A program made the position numbers and the translations under genes. Below are positions 14,175 to 14,329 of a stretch of DNA of 14,329 bases, piece after piece. This DNA is from JAGXTF01 sp038317095 (GTDB lineage: Bacteria; Bacteroidota; Bacteroidia; NS11-12g; UBA955). Positions within the stretch are counted from its first letter, which is position 1. Each line of letters starts with the position of its first letter. The stretch spans positions 1-14,329 of the forward strand of contig JBBQBB010000072.1 in assembly GCA_038317095.1 (NCBI GenBank). The letters are read 5' to 3'. Below the pieces are notes generated by a model. That model did no database searches. It was not told the origin of the DNA and saw nothing but the letters and a program-made list of their open reading frames with translations.

Positions 14175-14329
14175 ATGAAAATACAAAAATACAAAAAATC
14201 AGGCAAAAAAGGATTATTTGATGAACAAGATACTGTTCAAAAATTATCAAATATTGGCAACCCTTTAGAAATGATAAGCTTTGTTATTGATTTTGAAATG
14301 TTTAGAGGTGAATTAGAATCAAACCTTCT
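14175..14329 (+). CDS. IS5-family-like transposase, N-terminal 51 residues
   Basis: The frame reads MKIQKYKKSGKKGLFDEQDT, then VQKLSNIGNPLEMISFVIDF and EMFRGELESNLL, up to the window edge. The order L-F-D-E-Q, K-L-S-x-(I/L)-G-(N/D)-P-L, then V-I-D-F-E-x-F-R is the usual N-terminus of IS5-family (DDE) transposases. The DDE catalytic residues lie beyond the window, so activity cannot be judged. It lies directly downstream of a broken exported-protein gene, consistent with insertion into a decaying region. Confidence 0.8.
   Translation, partial: MKIQKYKKSGKKGLFDEQDTVQKLSNIGNPLEMISFVIDFEMFRGELESNL

Larger units (their letters stand above)
14121..14329 (+). mobile_element. Left part of an IS5-like insertion sequence, running off the window
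   Basis: The transposase frame at 14175 shows that an insertion sequence enters here. The left terminal inverted repeat cannot be fixed without the right end. It probably lies between about 14100 (a GGGGGGTT stretch) and 14145, so the start given is only approximate. Confidence 0.5.

Noticed and set aside
1..14329. CRISPR array, tRNA or rRNA genes
   Set aside because: No regularly spaced repeats and no tRNA or rRNA sequence pattern were seen on either strand.

Overview
The window looks like chromosomal DNA from a member of the Bacteroidota. Three things support this: a type IX secretion (T9SS) type A sorting domain at the C-terminus of one secreted protein, several promoters with the Bacteroidota -7 box TAnnTTTG (two of them with a TTTG element 19-20 nt upstream), and the protein families present (Bacteroidota-type C1B peptidase, M49-like peptidase, tail-specific protease, CcmB, AccC). 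The DNA is AT-rich. I cannot name a genus.

Left part (1-1667, minus strand): the 5' end of a low-molecular-weight protein tyrosine phosphatase runs off the left edge. Next comes a tiny 43-residue lipoprotein with its own promoter and a long hairpin at its stop codon, then a secreted bleomycin-hydrolase-like C1B cysteine peptidase.

Accessory part (1651-5234): a minus-strand gene train starts with a secreted, cysteine-bearing protein with a T9SS sorting domain. A 40-nt near-perfect palindrome follows its stop, then an outer-membrane beta-barrel-like protein, then two more genes of similar build that are broken by frameshifts and a stop. A small XRE-family repressor with a TTG start is transcribed divergently, and copies of an 8-mer surround its promoter. 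This is the least ordinary part of the window: an apparent tandem family of exported proteins in decay next to a dedicated-looking regulator.

Middle part (5281-10287): a FemAB/GNAT-like acyltransferase on the minus strand, then a plus-strand pair of exported proteases, an M49-like (dipeptidyl-peptidase III type) metallopeptidase and a Prc/Tsp S41 protease, 33 nt apart and probably co-transcribed. With the C1B enzyme, the window encodes three exported or envelope peptidases of different catalytic types.

Right part (10288-14329): a gene-free stretch with a GC-rich inverted repeat and a strong terminator, then ccmB (minus), which diverges across a 20-bp perfect palindrome from a TerB-like gene translationally coupled to a biotin carboxylase gene (accC). 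After its terminator lies another gene-poor stretch, then a broken exported protein with a carboxypeptidase-regulatory-like fold, and finally the 5' end of an IS5-like transposase at the right edge. Several broken genes carry their frameshift in or near a homopolymer run, so sequencing error should be excluded before they are treated as pseudogenes; two also carry an in-frame stop.
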